From: Variovorax sp. CF313
GTDB taxonomy: Bacteria > Pseudomonadota > Gammaproteobacteria > Burkholderiales > Burkholderiaceae_C
Direction: 5' to 3'
DNA length: 64,000 bases
Assembly: GCF_000282635.1 (NCBI RefSeq)
Contig: NZ_AKIW01000001.1
Location: 24,983-88,982, forward strand
Position numbers and translations under genes: made by a program. Shown piece by piece: positions 1-11,558 of the stretch. The number at the start of each line of letters is the position of its first letter. Positions within the stretch are counted from its first letter, which is position 1. Below the pieces are notes generated by a model. The model worked only from the letters and a program-made list of their open reading frames with translations, searched no databases and was not told where the DNA came from.

Positions 1-375
1 GCCTTCGAGCTTGGCGCCTCCGGCTATCTGGTCAAGAACGCGTGGTTCCAGAGCTATGCCCAGGCCGTGCTGCAGGTGGTGAACGGCGGGGCCGCCATCA
101 CCCCCCGGCTGGCGCGGCGGCTGCTCGTGCACCTCGATCACAAGCGTTCCAACGTGAACCCGGTACGTCCACCTGAGAGCAAGGCGACGTTATCCACGCG
201 CGAGCGCGAAGTGTTACGACTTGTGGCGACGGGCTACGTAACCGAAGAGATCGCGCTGCAGCTCACCATCAGCGCCCAGACGGTGAATGCGCATGTGAAA
301 AACATCTACCGCAAGCTGCACGCCCATACCCGCGCGCAGGCCGTGAGCTTTGCCTCCCACCGGGGGCTCCTGTAG
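1..375 (+). CDS. NarL/LuxR-family response regulator, C-terminal part (5' end outside window)
   Basis: The reading frame is open from the first base, so the gene starts upstream of the window; 124 codons plus stop are visible. The first residues (SGYLVKNA) match the end of a receiver domain. About residues 61-124 form a LuxR-type helix-turn-helix, with LSTREREVLRLVA, then EEIALQLTISAQTV and AHVKNIYRKL as the recognition region. It would bind DNA after phosphorylation by a kinase. The NarX-like kinase 8 bp downstream is the obvious partner. The last 43 residues closely resemble a gene remnant at 63857-63988. The targets cannot be read from the sequence. Confidence 0.9.
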   Translation, partial: AFELGASGYLVKNAWFQSYAQAVLQVVNGGAAITPRLARRLLVHLDHKRSNVNPVRPPESKATLSTREREVLRLVATGYVTEEIALQLTISAQTVNAHVKNIYRKLHAHTRAQAVSFASHRGLL

Positions 376-383
376 GCCATGCC

Positions 384-1352
384 ATGCTCTCGCCGCAGGT
401 CCTTCATTTACCGCACTTTCTGGAAGACCAGTTCGTGTGGTTGTCGATCGGCTCGTGGGGCGTGCTGTTGATGTGGCTGCGCTTGCGCATCTCGCGCAGG
501 CGGTTGCTGATGTGGGCTGGCCTGGCGGCGGCGCTGCATCTGACCCCCGTGACCGCGCAGGTGATCCGGGCTGCATCGGCCGCCAACTTGATGGGGAATG
601 ACATGCCATTCACATTTTGGGCAATGCAGGCGCTGAACCTGGGGGTGCTTGCCACGGTCGTCGGCATCTGGCTCGTTTCCCGGCACCGCGCGGAAAGCCA
701 CGGACCCTCGCAGGAGGTGATGACCGAGCGGCGGCGCATCGCCCATGACCTGCACGACGGGGTCGGCTCGCGGCTGGTAGCGCTGCTGGCCAGCCAGGAC
801 CCCCGGTTCACCGGCCCAGGCAGCCTGTCGATGGCCCTGCAAACCTGCCTGCTCGAACTCCAGATGACGGTGGACGACCTCGACGACCAGACCTCCGCCA
901 CCGTCGTCGAGCGGCTGGCCCATCTGCGCTACCGGCTGCAGCCCGCATTCGACCGGCTGGGCATCGCGCTGGTATGGAACATCTCGAGCGAGACACAAAC
1001 CCATTCGGTGCCGCCCGAAACCGCCATGCAGATCTGCCGGGTGGCGCAGGAAGCTCTGTCCAATGCGCTGCGGCACGCCCGTGCGACCCGCGTCGAACTG
1101 CGCTTCGGCATCCAGGCCCACCCGCAAGGGCTGGTGCTGGAGGTGCACGACGATGGCCGCGGCCTGGGGGCTGCCCGCAGTGCCTCTTCCGCCTCGATGG
1201 GCAAGGGCCTGCGCAGCATGCGCACGCGGGCCGACGCCATTGGCGGCAAACTGACGCTGGCGAATATCGTGCCCCGTGGACTGTGTGTGCAACTGGTAGT
1301 TCCAAGCCGGGCGCAGGCCGGCACCCGGCCCGAAGCGGAAAGCATGCTGTAA
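384..1352 (+). CDS. NarX/DegS-type sensor histidine kinase
   Basis: A 322-residue membrane kinase. The N-terminal 110 residues are hydrophobic and hold about three membrane helices with no large periplasmic domain. A HisKA_3 dimerisation box follows near residue 124 (ERRRIAHDLHDGVGSRL, with the phosphorylated His). A HATPase_c domain lies at about 210-310 (QEALSNALRHARA as N box, DDGRGL as G1 box). This architecture pairs with LuxR-type regulators, and the gene starts 8 bp after one, so they form a two-component operon. The short sensor region suggests it senses something in or at the membrane; the signal is unknown. Confidence 0.9.
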   Translation: MLSPQVLHLPHFLEDQFVWLSIGSWGVLLMWLRLRISRRRLLMWAGLAAALHLTPVTAQVIRAASAANLMGNDMPFTFWAMQALNLGVLATVVGIWLVSRHRAESHGPSQEVMTERRRIAHDLHDGVGSRLVALLASQDPRFTGPGSLSMALQTCLLELQMTVDDLDDQTSATVVERLAHLRYRLQPAFDRLGIALVWNISSETQTHSVPPETAMQICRVAQEALSNALRHARATRVELRFGIQAHPQGLVLEVHDDGRGLGAARSASSASMGKGLRSMRTRADAIGGKLTLANIVPRGLCVQLVVPSRAQAGTRPEAESML

Positions 1353-1431
1353 CGCGCCCCGCCGGACGGCCCCGGCCGGGCACCGTGCGCCTATGGCAAA
1401 CTTCCGCGCTTTGCCAGGGACGCGCTCAAGC

Positions 1432-3807
<2,376 letters not shown>

Positions 3808-3841
3808 TCGGCAACGCACGGTTCTTGCGGAAGCATCCGGC

Positions 3842-4915
3842 ATGAAAGCCCTGCGCATCTACGCCGGCCCCGCGGCCCGCAAGCACATCGAACGGCACGG
3901 CCTGCGCTCGCAGGACGTGCGCACCATCCCCGGCGCGGCAGGCGGTCCCAAGGGGCTGATCCTCGGGCCGCTCGACCGCTTCATCTTCGGGCGCTGGCTC
4001 ACGCAGTCGAGCCAGCAGGTGCATCTGGTGGGCGCCTCCATCGGCGCGTGGCGGCTGTCGACGGCCTGCCTGGCCGACCCTGACACAGCTTTCGAACGCT
4101 TCGAGCACGACTACGTGCACCAGCAGTTCGAGGTGCCGCCGGGACAGAAGCGGCTCAGCCCGCGCCAGCTCAGCGACAAGTTCGCCCAGAGCCTCGAAGA
4201 CTTCTATGGCGGGCGCATCGGCGAGGTGCTGAACCATCCGCGTTACCGCCTGCACGTGGTGACTTCGCGCGGGCGCCACATCCTCGGGCGCGAGGGCAGG
4301 GCGCGCACTCCCGTCGGCTACCTGGGCGCCTTCGCGACCAACAGCCTGCACCGCAGGAGCCTGGGCGCGTGGCTGGAGCGCTGCGTGTTTTCCACGCCCG
4401 GCGCCTCCTTGCCCTTCGGTACGCGCGACTTCCGCACGCGCCAGCATGCACTGAGCGAGGCCAACTTCAACATGGTGCTGCAGGCCTCGTGCTCCATTCC
4501 GTTCCTGCTGGCTGCGGTGCACGACATTCCCGGCGCGCCGCGCGGCGCCTACTGGGACGGCGGCATCACCGACTACCACCTGCACCTGGACTACCAGCCG
4601 GCCGACGACGGCATCGTGCTCTACCCGCACTTCCAGCAGGCGGTGGTGCCGGGCTGGCTCGACAAGGGGCTGCGCTGGCGCCACAAGGCCAGCGGCTTCC
4701 TCGACCGCATGGTGCTGCTCGCGCCCGACCCCGATTGGGTGCGCTCGCTGCCCAACGGCAAGCTCCCCGACCGCAAGGACTTCATCCACTTCGCGAACGA
4801 CGCGCAGGCACGCATCGCCGCGTGGGGCCGTGCCACGCGCGAAGCGCGGCGGCTGTCCGACGAGTTCGAGGGCTGGCTTCAGCGCGACGGCGTGCCCGAG
4901 CTGCTGCCGCTCTGA
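3842..4915 (+). CDS. Patatin-like phospholipase family protein
   Basis: A 357-residue protein. A Gly-rich oxyanion segment (GAAGGPKGL) lies near residue 37, the nucleophile elbow G-A-S-I-G near residue 64, and the catalytic Asp in a DGG motif near residue 239. Together these are the Ser-Asp dyad of patatin-like lipid acyl hydrolases. There is no signal peptide, so it probably acts in the cytoplasm. The ATG at 3842 is used; earlier in-frame starts would overlap tex by more than 150 bp. The 3' end overlaps the convergent lipoprotein gene by 37 bp. The substrate is unknown. Confidence 0.85.
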   Translation: MKALRIYAGPAARKHIERHGLRSQDVRTIPGAAGGPKGLILGPLDRFIFGRWLTQSSQQVHLVGASIGAWRLSTACLADPDTAFERFEHDYVHQQFEVPPGQKRLSPRQLSDKFAQSLEDFYGGRIGEVLNHPRYRLHVVTSRGRHILGREGRARTPVGYLGAFATNSLHRRSLGAWLERCVFSTPGASLPFGTRDFRTRQHALSEANFNMVLQASCSIPFLLAAVHDIPGAPRGAYWDGGITDYHLHLDYQPADDGIVLYPHFQQAVVPGWLDKGLRWRHKASGFLDRMVLLAPDPDWVRSLPNGKLPDRKDFIHFANDAQARIAAWGRATREARRLSDEFEGWLQRDGVPELLPL

Positions 4916-5244
4916 CCCACCGGCGCCAGCAGTGCCAAGGGTGCCGCGCAGTCGAGGATGTTCACTTCCACCGCATCGCCGACCTTGAGTTCGGCGCCTT
5001 GAGGCCATCGCCCCGTGCCTACCGAGCGCGTGTGCACGCCGCCGTAGCGGTAGCGCACGACGGCGTAGGGTGTCGCGGCACCGCCGTCTGCACCGCAATC
5101 GCGATCGGCAGTGGCTGCCAGATCGCTCGTGCGCCCGACGCTGACGACCTGCGCGGCCCGCCAGCCGGCGGAACGGTCGAAGGAATGCGCATCGAAGGCC
5201 GAGCAGCCGCCCAGCATCAGCCCCCAAAGAACGACCGTGCGCAT
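4879..5244 (-). CDS. Small putative lipoprotein, last gene of the metal-efflux operon
   Basis: A 121-residue protein starting MRTVVLWGLMLGGCSA. The short hydrophobic run followed by L-G-G-C fits a lipoprotein signal with Cys at residue 15. The mature part contains a section with TPYAVVRYRYGG and a basic, Gly-rich stretch but no domain I recognise. The start codon overlaps the stop of the RidA-like gene (ATGA), so the two are translationally coupled and this gene closes the operon. It overlaps the convergent patatin-like gene by 37 bp. Function unknown. Confidence 0.65.
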   Translation of the reverse strand: MRTVVLWGLMLGGCSAFDAHSFDRSAGWRAAQVVSVGRTSDLAATADRDCGADGGAATPYAVVRYRYGGVHTRSVGTGRWPQGAELKVGDAVEVNILDCAAPLALLAPVGQSGSSSGTPSR

Positions 5245-5624
5245 CACGGCGTCGGCCCCATCGCGGTGATGGCCGCCGTGGCCTGGATCTCGACGCGGTA
5301 CTCGGAGTCGATCAGCTTCGCCCCCACCGTGGCGCGCGCCGGCGTGTGGCCGGCGGGCACCCATTCGTCCCACACCGAGTTCATCGCGGCGTAGTCGCCC
5401 ACGGTGCGCAGGTAGATCGTCACGCTCACCAGGTCCTGCTTGGTCGCTCCCTGCGTGGCGAGCAGGCGATCAATGTGGCGCAGGATCTCGCGCATCTGCC
5501 CGGTGATGTCGAGCGAAGGGTTCTCGGCCACCTGGCCGGAGAGGTACAGCAGGCGCGCAGCGCCCAGGTCGACGGTCACCATCTCGCTGAAGCGGGGGCC
5601 CATGTCGTGGCGGATGATGTTCAT
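5244..5624 (-). CDS. RidA/YjgF family protein
   Basis: A 126-residue single-domain protein. The C-terminal half carries the Rid pattern: an Arg in HTPARATVGAKL followed by EYRVEIQATAAI. RidA proteins hydrolyse reactive enamine/imine intermediates; many paralogues of the family have no known substrate. The start overlaps the stop of the outer-membrane efflux gene and its stop overlaps the next start, both as ATGA. It is therefore expressed with a metal efflux pump, an unusual context for Rid. Family certain, subfamily not. Confidence 0.88.
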   Translation of the reverse strand: MNIIRHDMGPRFSEMVTVDLGAARLLYLSGQVAENPSLDITGQMREILRHIDRLLATQGATKQDLVSVTIYLRTVGDYAAMNSVWDEWVPAGHTPARATVGAKLIDSEYRVEIQATAAITAMGPTP

Positions 5625-7126
5625 GGCGATGCGGTGGAAATGGAAGAAGACGAGACGATGGCAGGTTGTGGCGCATTCCACCAGCCGCCGCCGAGCGCCT
5701 GGAAGAGGGCGGTGGCATCGGTCAGCCGCAGCGCACGGGCCTGTACGAGATTCAGCAGTGCTTGCTGCTGGGCCTGCTGGGCAATGCGCAGCGAGAGCGC
5801 GCTGGCATCGCCCAGCCGCACCTGCGCCTGCGTGCGCGCCAGGCTCTGCGAAGCCGTGCGCTCGGCCTTCACCGCCGCCTGCAGCGCGCGGGTGTCGGCA
5901 TCGATGGCTTCCAGCGTATTGGCCACGTCCTGGAAGGCGGCGAGCACCGTCGCGCGGTACTGCGCGGCTGCCTGGTCGAAGGAGGCGCGCGCGGCTGCCT
6001 CGCGGTGCTTGAGCGCGCCGCCGTCGAAGATGGGCTGCGTCACGCTCGCGGCCACCGTCCAGAAGAGCGATGACGACTTGAACAGGTCCGCCAGCCGGTA
6101 GGCCGAGGAGCCGTACGAGTTCACGCCAAGCGTCACGTTCGGCAGCCGCGCCGCGACCGCCACGCCGATGGCGGCGCTGGCTGCCTGCAGCTGTGCTTCG
6201 GCAGCACGCACGTCGGGGCGGTGCTCGACCAGACTGGAAGGAAGGGTCAGCGGCAGTTCCGTCGGCAGCTGCAGCGCATCCAGATCGAACCGCGCCTCCA
6301 CGCCCTGGCTCGGGAAGCGGCCCGCCAGCGTGGCCAACAGGTTGCGCTGCTGCGCCAGTTGCCGGTCCAGCGGCGGCAGCGTGGCCTCGGTGGCGGCCAG
6401 CGCGGCTTCCTGCGCGTCGACGTCGGCTGGCGCCACCTGGCCCAGCGCCAGCTGCTTGCGGTAGGCCTGGAGCACTTCCTTCTGGCCCGCGATGATCTTC
6501 AGCGTGGCGGCCTGCTGCGCGCGCAGCGAGGCCTCGGTGATCGCGGCGGTCACCACGTTGCTGCTGAGCGTGAGCTTTGCGGCAACGCCCTGGAACTGCT
6601 GCAGCTCGGTATTGGCCTGCGCGCCTTCCACCTGCCTGCGGGTGGCACCGAACACGTCGGGCGTGTACGACACCGTCACCTGCGCCGTGTGCAGCGTGTA
6701 CAGGCTCGCGTTGGACGACACCGGGCTCGCCACCGCGCTGGCCACGCGCTGCCGCGTCGGCGAATAGCCCAGCGCCACGCTGGGCCAGAAGGCGGCGCGG
6801 TCGGCGGCTTCGTTCTCCTGCGCCGCGCGAAGGGCGGCGTCGGCCGCCTCGATGGTCGGGTTGCCGGCAAGGCTCTGCGTGACCAGCGCGTTCAGCGGCT
6901 CGCTGCGGAAGGCCTGCCACCACTGGGCCGGCACGTCGAGATCGGGCGACAGGCGCGCCAGCGGCACGCCTTCGGCTTCCTTGCTTACAGGTGGCGCGGG
7001 CGTGTACTGCTGAGGCAGATTCAACTGCGGGCGGGCGTAGTCGGGGCCGACCGCGCAGCCGGCCAGCAGCATCGCCGCGATGCCGGCCGCCACGGGCGTC
7101 GCCAGGTTTGTCTTCTTTGTCGTCAT
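5621..7126 (-). CDS. RND efflux outer-membrane lipoprotein (NodT/OprM family)
   Basis: A 501-residue protein of usual length for the family. The signal peptide ends in LLAGC with the lipidated Cys at residue 24, followed by AVGPDYARP, which is typical of NodT/OprM-type factors. The rest has the two repeated outer-membrane efflux (OEP) halves with long helices (for example AALRAAQENEAADRA and AASVTQPIFDGGALKHR). It forms the outer-membrane duct of the tripartite pump. It lies 16 bp after the inner-membrane pump gene in the same operon. Confidence 0.94.
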   Translation of the reverse strand: MTTKKTNLATPVAAGIAAMLLAGCAVGPDYARPQLNLPQQYTPAPPVSKEAEGVPLARLSPDLDVPAQWWQAFRSEPLNALVTQSLAGNPTIEAADAALRAAQENEAADRAAFWPSVALGYSPTRQRVASAVASPVSSNASLYTLHTAQVTVSYTPDVFGATRRQVEGAQANTELQQFQGVAAKLTLSSNVVTAAITEASLRAQQAATLKIIAGQKEVLQAYRKQLALGQVAPADVDAQEAALAATEATLPPLDRQLAQQRNLLATLAGRFPSQGVEARFDLDALQLPTELPLTLPSSLVEHRPDVRAAEAQLQAASAAIGVAVAARLPNVTLGVNSYGSSAYRLADLFKSSSLFWTVAASVTQPIFDGGALKHREAAARASFDQAAAQYRATVLAAFQDVANTLEAIDADTRALQAAVKAERTASQSLARTQAQVRLGDASALSLRIAQQAQQQALLNLVQARALRLTDATALFQALGGGWWNAPQPAIVSSSSISTASP

Positions 7127-7142
7127 TGCTTGTTCTGCTTTC

Positions 7143-10100
7143 CTAGCGGTCGCGCCGCGAGCGCGTGCCCCAGCCCTTGCGTTCGAACACGCGTTCCATC
7201 GCGAAGTACAGCGTGGGCAGGATGAAGAGCGTCAGCAGCGTCGACACCACCAGCCCGCCGACCACCACCGTGGCCAGCCCGCGCTGCACGTCGGTGCCCA
7301 CGCCAGTGGCCAACGCCGCCGGCAGCATGCCCACCGATGCCACCGTGGCCGTCATCAGCACCGGCCGCAGCCGCTCGGTCGCGCCTTCGAGCACCGAGGC
7401 CTGCAGCTCCAGACCTTCGCCGCGCACGCGGCGGAAGTTCGCGACCATGATGATCCCGTTCTGTATCGAGACACCGAAGAGCGCGATGAAGCCCACGGCC
7501 GTTGCCACGTTGAGCGTTTCACCCGCCACGTGCACCGCGATCAGCCCGCCCAGCGTGGCCATAGGCACCACGCCGAGGATCAGCGCCACCTGCCGGATCT
7601 TCCCGAACTGGAAGAACAGCAGCACCGCCATGATGCTCACCACGATGGCCAGCGACACGCTCAGCCGGGCCTGCGCGCGCTGCTGGTTCTCGAACTGGCC
7701 GGCCCATTGCAGGCGGAACTTCGTGGGGTCGAACTTCACTTCCTTCGCGATGCGATCGCGCGCCTCGTCGAGGTAGGAGGCGAGGTCGCGGTCGCGGTTG
7801 TCCACGCGCACCGTGATCTGGCGCTCGTTCATCTCGTGCGAGATCGTGCTTTCGCCGGTCTGCAGGCGGATGTCGGCCACCTGCGCGAGCGGCACCTTGG
7901 CCCCGCTGGAGCTGTTGAGCAGCAGCGAACCGATGGCCTCGGTATTGCCCTTGGCGCTCCTGGGCATCTTCACCGACACGTTGTAGGTGCGGTTGCCCGA
8001 GTACACGGTGATGACAGGCGCGCCGCCGATGCCGGTCTGGATCAGGCTGGCCACGTCGTTCGCGTTCACGCCGAAGCGCGCCGCCGCCTCGCGGTTGAGC
8101 TGGATCACCACCTGCGGAATCGGCGGCTCCTGGAACAGCGACGCCGAGGCGGTGCCGCGCACCGTTTCGAGCAGGTCGACGATCTGGTTGCCGATGCGCC
8201 GGCTTTCCTTCAGGTCGTCGCCGTAGATGCGCAGCACCAGCGGGCTGTGCGCGCCGCCCACGGCGTCGTTCACGCCGTCGATGATGGGCTGGCTGATGCC
8301 CACGTCGAAGCCCGGCATGCGCGCGAAGCGCTCGGTCAGGGTGCGCACGAAGTCGGCCTTCTTCACCCCGGCCGGCCACTCGCCATAAGGCTTGAGACCC
8401 ACCGGCACCTCCATGTGCGAGGGCGTCCACGGGTCGGTGCCATCGTCGTTGCGGCCCAGCTGCGTCACCACGTACGAGACCTCGGGGTATTCGAGCAGCA
8501 CGTGCCGCAGCTCGGTCGCCATCTCGCTGGCCTTGTCCAGCGACAGGCCCGAGGGCAACTGCACCTGCAGCCACAACGCCCCTTCGTCGATGTCGGGCAA
8601 AAATTCGCGCCCGGCCGTGGCGCCCAGCACCACCACCGCGGCCAGCGCCGCCACGCTCAGCCCGTAGGCGATGGCCGGCACCTCCAGCAGCCGCGCCAGC
8701 ACCCGCCGGTACGCACCGGTGAGCCACACCAGCGGCTTGTTGACGAAGGGCTTGCTCGGCTTGCGCAGCGCCACGTAGGCCAGGCTCGGAATGAGCGTGA
8801 GCGCGCAGAGCAGGGCACCCACCAGCGCGTAGCCGACCGTGAAGGCCATCGGCTTGAACAGCTTGCCCTCGGCCCGCTCGAAGGCGAACAGCGGGAAGTA
8901 GGCCGTGATGATGATCAGCGTCGCGAAGAAGATCGGCCCCGACACGTGGCTCACCGTCTCGAGGATGTTGCCCTCGGTGAGCGTGGCGTGCGGTTCTTCT
9001 TCCCGGCGCCGCAGGATGGCCTCCATCACCACGATGGCGCCGTCCACGATGATGCCGAAGTCGATCGCGCCCAGCGAGAACAGGTTGGCCGGCATGCGGG
9101 TGAAGTGCATCACGATGAACACCGTCACCAGCGACATCGGAATGGCCACGGCAGCCACCACCGCGCTGCGCGGGCTGCCCAGGAAAAGAATGAGCACGAA
9201 GCACACCAGCGCCATGCCTTCGAGCACCGTGTGCGTCACCTTGTCGACGGTGAGCTTCACCAGGTCGTCGCGGTCGATGTAGGGCACGATCTTCACGCCC
9301 ATGGGCGCGAGCTCGGCCTGCAGCTCGTCGATCTTCTTGTGCACACCCTCCAGCACGCGCGAGGGGTTCTCGTACTTGAGCATCAGCACGATGCCCTCGA
9401 TGGTGTCCGGGTTGGTGTCCTTGCCCAGGATGCCGCCGCGCTCCTGGTGGTCGAACTGCAGCCGCCCCAGGTCGCGTACCTGCACCGGCGAGCCGTTGCT
9501 CTGCGCCACCACCACCGTGCCCAGGTCGTCCAGCGTGCGGATCTGGCCGATGCCGCGCACCACGTAGCTCTGGTCGCCGCGCGCGATGCGCCCGCCGCCG
9601 GCGTTGGCGCTGTTGTTGTTGATGGCCGTGACCACGTCGTTGAGCACCAGCCCGTACTTCTGCAGGCGCGCCGGGTCGAGCTCCAGCTGGAACTCGCGGG
9701 TGAAGCCGCCGAAGTTGTTGATGTCGACCACGCCCGCCACCTGCTTGAGCGCGGGAATCACCTTCCAGCGCTGCAGCTCCGACAGTTCCATCAGGTTCCT
9801 GGTGTCCGACTCCAGCGTGTAGCGGTAGATCTCGCCGGCCGGCCCCGCCACCGGCCCAAGGCCGGGCTGCGCGCCCGAGGGCAGGCTGACCTGGCCGATG
9901 CGCTCGGTCACGCGCTGGCGCGCGAAGTAGTCGTCGGTGCCGTCCTTGAAGGTCAGCGTGATGAGCGACAGCCCGAAGGTGCTGCTCGAGCGGATTGAGG
10001 CCAGCCCCGGCGTGTTGCTCAGCGCGCGCTCCAGCGGCGTGGTGATCTGCTGCTCGATCTCCTCGGCGGCCAGGCCGTTGACCTGCGTGGTCACCTGCAC

Positions 10101-10238
10101 GTTCACGTCGCCGAGGTCGGGGTAGGCCTCCACCGTCATCTGCGTCCACGACCACGCGCCGAAGAGCACCAGCGCCACCGACATCGCCCAGGCCAGGTGC
10201 CTGCGGCGGAAGAACTGGGTGATGATGAGGTTAATCAT
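7143..10238 (-). CDS. Heavy-metal efflux RND permease (CzcA/CusA family)
   Basis: A 1031-residue proton-driven inner-membrane pump. The N-terminus (MINLIITQFFRRRHLAW) begins the first of 12 membrane helices. Near residues 390-405 the fourth helix carries DFGIIVDGAIVVME, whose Asp, Asp and Glu are the mark of heavy-metal RND pumps (HME class) rather than drug pumps. Two large periplasmic loops are present. The first class-specific motif suggests Co/Zn/Cd-type divalent metals rather than Cu/Ag, but the metal is inferred. The start overlaps the end of the adaptor gene by 8 bp. Confidence 0.95.
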   Translation of the reverse strand: MINLIITQFFRRRHLAWAMSVALVLFGAWSWTQMTVEAYPDLGDVNVQVTTQVNGLAAEEIEQQITTPLERALSNTPGLASIRSSSTFGLSLITLTFKDGTDDYFARQRVTERIGQVSLPSGAQPGLGPVAGPAGEIYRYTLESDTRNLMELSELQRWKVIPALKQVAGVVDINNFGGFTREFQLELDPARLQKYGLVLNDVVTAINNNSANAGGGRIARGDQSYVVRGIGQIRTLDDLGTVVVAQSNGSPVQVRDLGRLQFDHQERGGILGKDTNPDTIEGIVLMLKYENPSRVLEGVHKKIDELQAELAPMGVKIVPYIDRDDLVKLTVDKVTHTVLEGMALVCFVLILFLGSPRSAVVAAVAIPMSLVTVFIVMHFTRMPANLFSLGAIDFGIIVDGAIVVMEAILRRREEEPHATLTEGNILETVSHVSGPIFFATLIIITAYFPLFAFERAEGKLFKPMAFTVGYALVGALLCALTLIPSLAYVALRKPSKPFVNKPLVWLTGAYRRVLARLLEVPAIAYGLSVAALAAVVVLGATAGREFLPDIDEGALWLQVQLPSGLSLDKASEMATELRHVLLEYPEVSYVVTQLGRNDDGTDPWTPSHMEVPVGLKPYGEWPAGVKKADFVRTLTERFARMPGFDVGISQPIIDGVNDAVGGAHSPLVLRIYGDDLKESRRIGNQIVDLLETVRGTASASLFQEPPIPQVVIQLNREAAARFGVNANDVASLIQTGIGGAPVITVYSGNRTYNVSVKMPRSAKGNTEAIGSLLLNSSSGAKVPLAQVADIRLQTGESTISHEMNERQITVRVDNRDRDLASYLDEARDRIAKEVKFDPTKFRLQWAGQFENQQRAQARLSVSLAIVVSIMAVLLFFQFGKIRQVALILGVVPMATLGGLIAVHVAGETLNVATAVGFIALFGVSIQNGIIMVANFRRVRGEGLELQASVLEGATERLRPVLMTATVASVGMLPAALATGVGTDVQRGLATVVVGGLVVSTLLTLFILPTLYFAMERVFERKGWGTRSRRDR

Positions 10239-11385
10239 TCAGCAGCACACCACCGCGGACCACCACGCGCTCGCCGGCGGCCAGGCCGCTGCGGATGCGA
10301 ACCTTGTCGCCGTCTTCCCGGCCCAGCTCCACCGTGCGGCGCACGAAGGTCCAGGGCTCGGCCTCGACGAAGACGCTCACGCTGTCGTTGTTCATCAGCA
10401 GCGCCGATGCCGGCACCTGCGGCTGCACGCCCTGCGGCACGCCCAGCACGGCCGTGGCGTACATGTTGGGCTTGAAGATGCCGTCGGGGTTGGCGAAGAC
10501 GATGCGCGCGCGGGCGCGGCGCGTGTCCGCGTCGAGCACCGCGCTCACGAAGGCCACCTTGCCGGTGAAGCTGCGCCCCGGGTAGGCCGCCAGCGTGACC
10601 ACCACGTTCTGCCCAGGCGCGACCGTGCCGACCACGCCCTCGGGCACGTTGACCGTGACCCAGACCGAATCCAGGTTCGACACCGTCATCAGAACCGCGT
10701 TGGCGTCGTTCAGGCTGGAGCCGGCGGCCGCGTTCAGCGCCGTGACCGTGCCGGACGTGGGCGCGACGATCTTCAGCACCTGGCCGGCCTGGGCGCCGCT
10801 CGCGTCCGCGCCCAGGCTGCGCAGGCGCGCCTCGCTGCGCTGGAGCTCGGCCTTCTGCTGGGCGACGCTGCTGCTGGCGGCTTCCACGTCCTTCGCGGCG
10901 TTGGAGCCGGCCTCGTTCACGCCGCGCGCCCGCACCAGCGCGCGCTGCGCGAGGTCGAGAGCGTCGCGGGCCTTCTGCGCATCGGCAAAGGCCTGCGCGA
11001 GGTCGGGCGAGCTCATCGTCGCGAGCACCTGGCCGCGCTTGACGGTGTCACCCAGGCGCACCTTCAGCTCGAGCAGCCTGCCGGTCAGCGGCGGGAGGAT
11101 GTTGGCGGTATTGGCCGGGTTGGCTTCCACCGTGGCGGGCAGGCTCACCTCGTGCGGCAGCATGTCCTGGCCGACAGTGGCGACCAGCAGGCGATCGCGC
11201 AGCGGCGAGCCGGCGGGCACGCTCAGGCGATTGCCCTGGCGCACCAGCATCGGCGCGGGGGCGGCGGCCACGGTGGTGGCTGCATGGGCGGCGCCGTCGA
11301 AGGAGTCAACGCACAGGGCCGCGCAGGTCATCACGCCGAAGACGATGCGCGCGGGAGTCATTTGGTAGAGGGATTTCTTCTTCAT
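10231..11385 (-). CDS. RND efflux periplasmic adaptor (membrane fusion protein)
   Basis: A 384-residue adaptor. An N-terminal signal region ends near AAHAA. Barrel-sandwich halves flank a helical hairpin (KARDALDLAQRALVRARG), and the first gene of the pump operon is this one. In tripartite systems the adaptor links permease to outer-membrane duct. The ATG at 11385 (MKKKSLYQ) is chosen over an in-frame start at 11436, because it is followed directly by a hydrophobic signal sequence. The operon is transcribed away from the OmpR-type regulator at 11559. Confidence 0.93.
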   Translation of the reverse strand: MKKKSLYQMTPARIVFGVMTCAALCVDSFDGAAHAATTVAAAPAPMLVRQGNRLSVPAGSPLRDRLLVATVGQDMLPHEVSLPATVEANPANTANILPPLTGRLLELKVRLGDTVKRGQVLATMSSPDLAQAFADAQKARDALDLAQRALVRARGVNEAGSNAAKDVEAASSSVAQQKAELQRSEARLRSLGADASGAQAGQVLKIVAPTSGTVTALNAAAGSSLNDANAVLMTVSNLDSVWVTVNVPEGVVGTVAPGQNVVVTLAAYPGRSFTGKVAFVSAVLDADTRRARARIVFANPDGIFKPNMYATAVLGVPQGVQPQVPASALLMNNDSVSVFVEAEPWTFVRRTVELGREDGDKVRIRSGLAAGERVVVRGGVLLND

Positions 11386-11498
11386 CGCATGCGGATGTCG
11401 AGGGACAGGCGCGCCGTGCACGGGACGCCTTCCCATGCCCTCGATCCGCTCCCGTCTCCTGCCGGGGAGCGTAAGAAAAGGCGTCTGAAGAAGCTCCC

Positions 11499-11525
11499 AA
11501 GAAATCCTGAAGTTCTCTTAAGAAT
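11499..11525. promoter_or_regulatory. Candidate operator between efflux operon and its two-component system
   Basis: The 173 bp divergent gap is GC-rich except for this A/T-rich patch, which holds repeated AAGAA/TTCT half-sites, including the inverted arrangement TTCT-CTTA-AGAA. OmpR-type metal regulators commonly bind such repeats between their own gene and the pump operon. No consensus was matched exactly, so this is a candidate by position and composition only. Confidence 0.35.
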
Positions 11526-11558
11526 CGGCCCAGTGGCCGGCAGTCAGGAACACGCGGC

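Noticed and set aside
7080..9998. Long open frame on the plus strand opposite the metal RND pump
   Set aside because: It is antisense to a gene with strong family motifs, and its protein is His/Arg-rich low complexity, as expected of a high-GC shadow frame.
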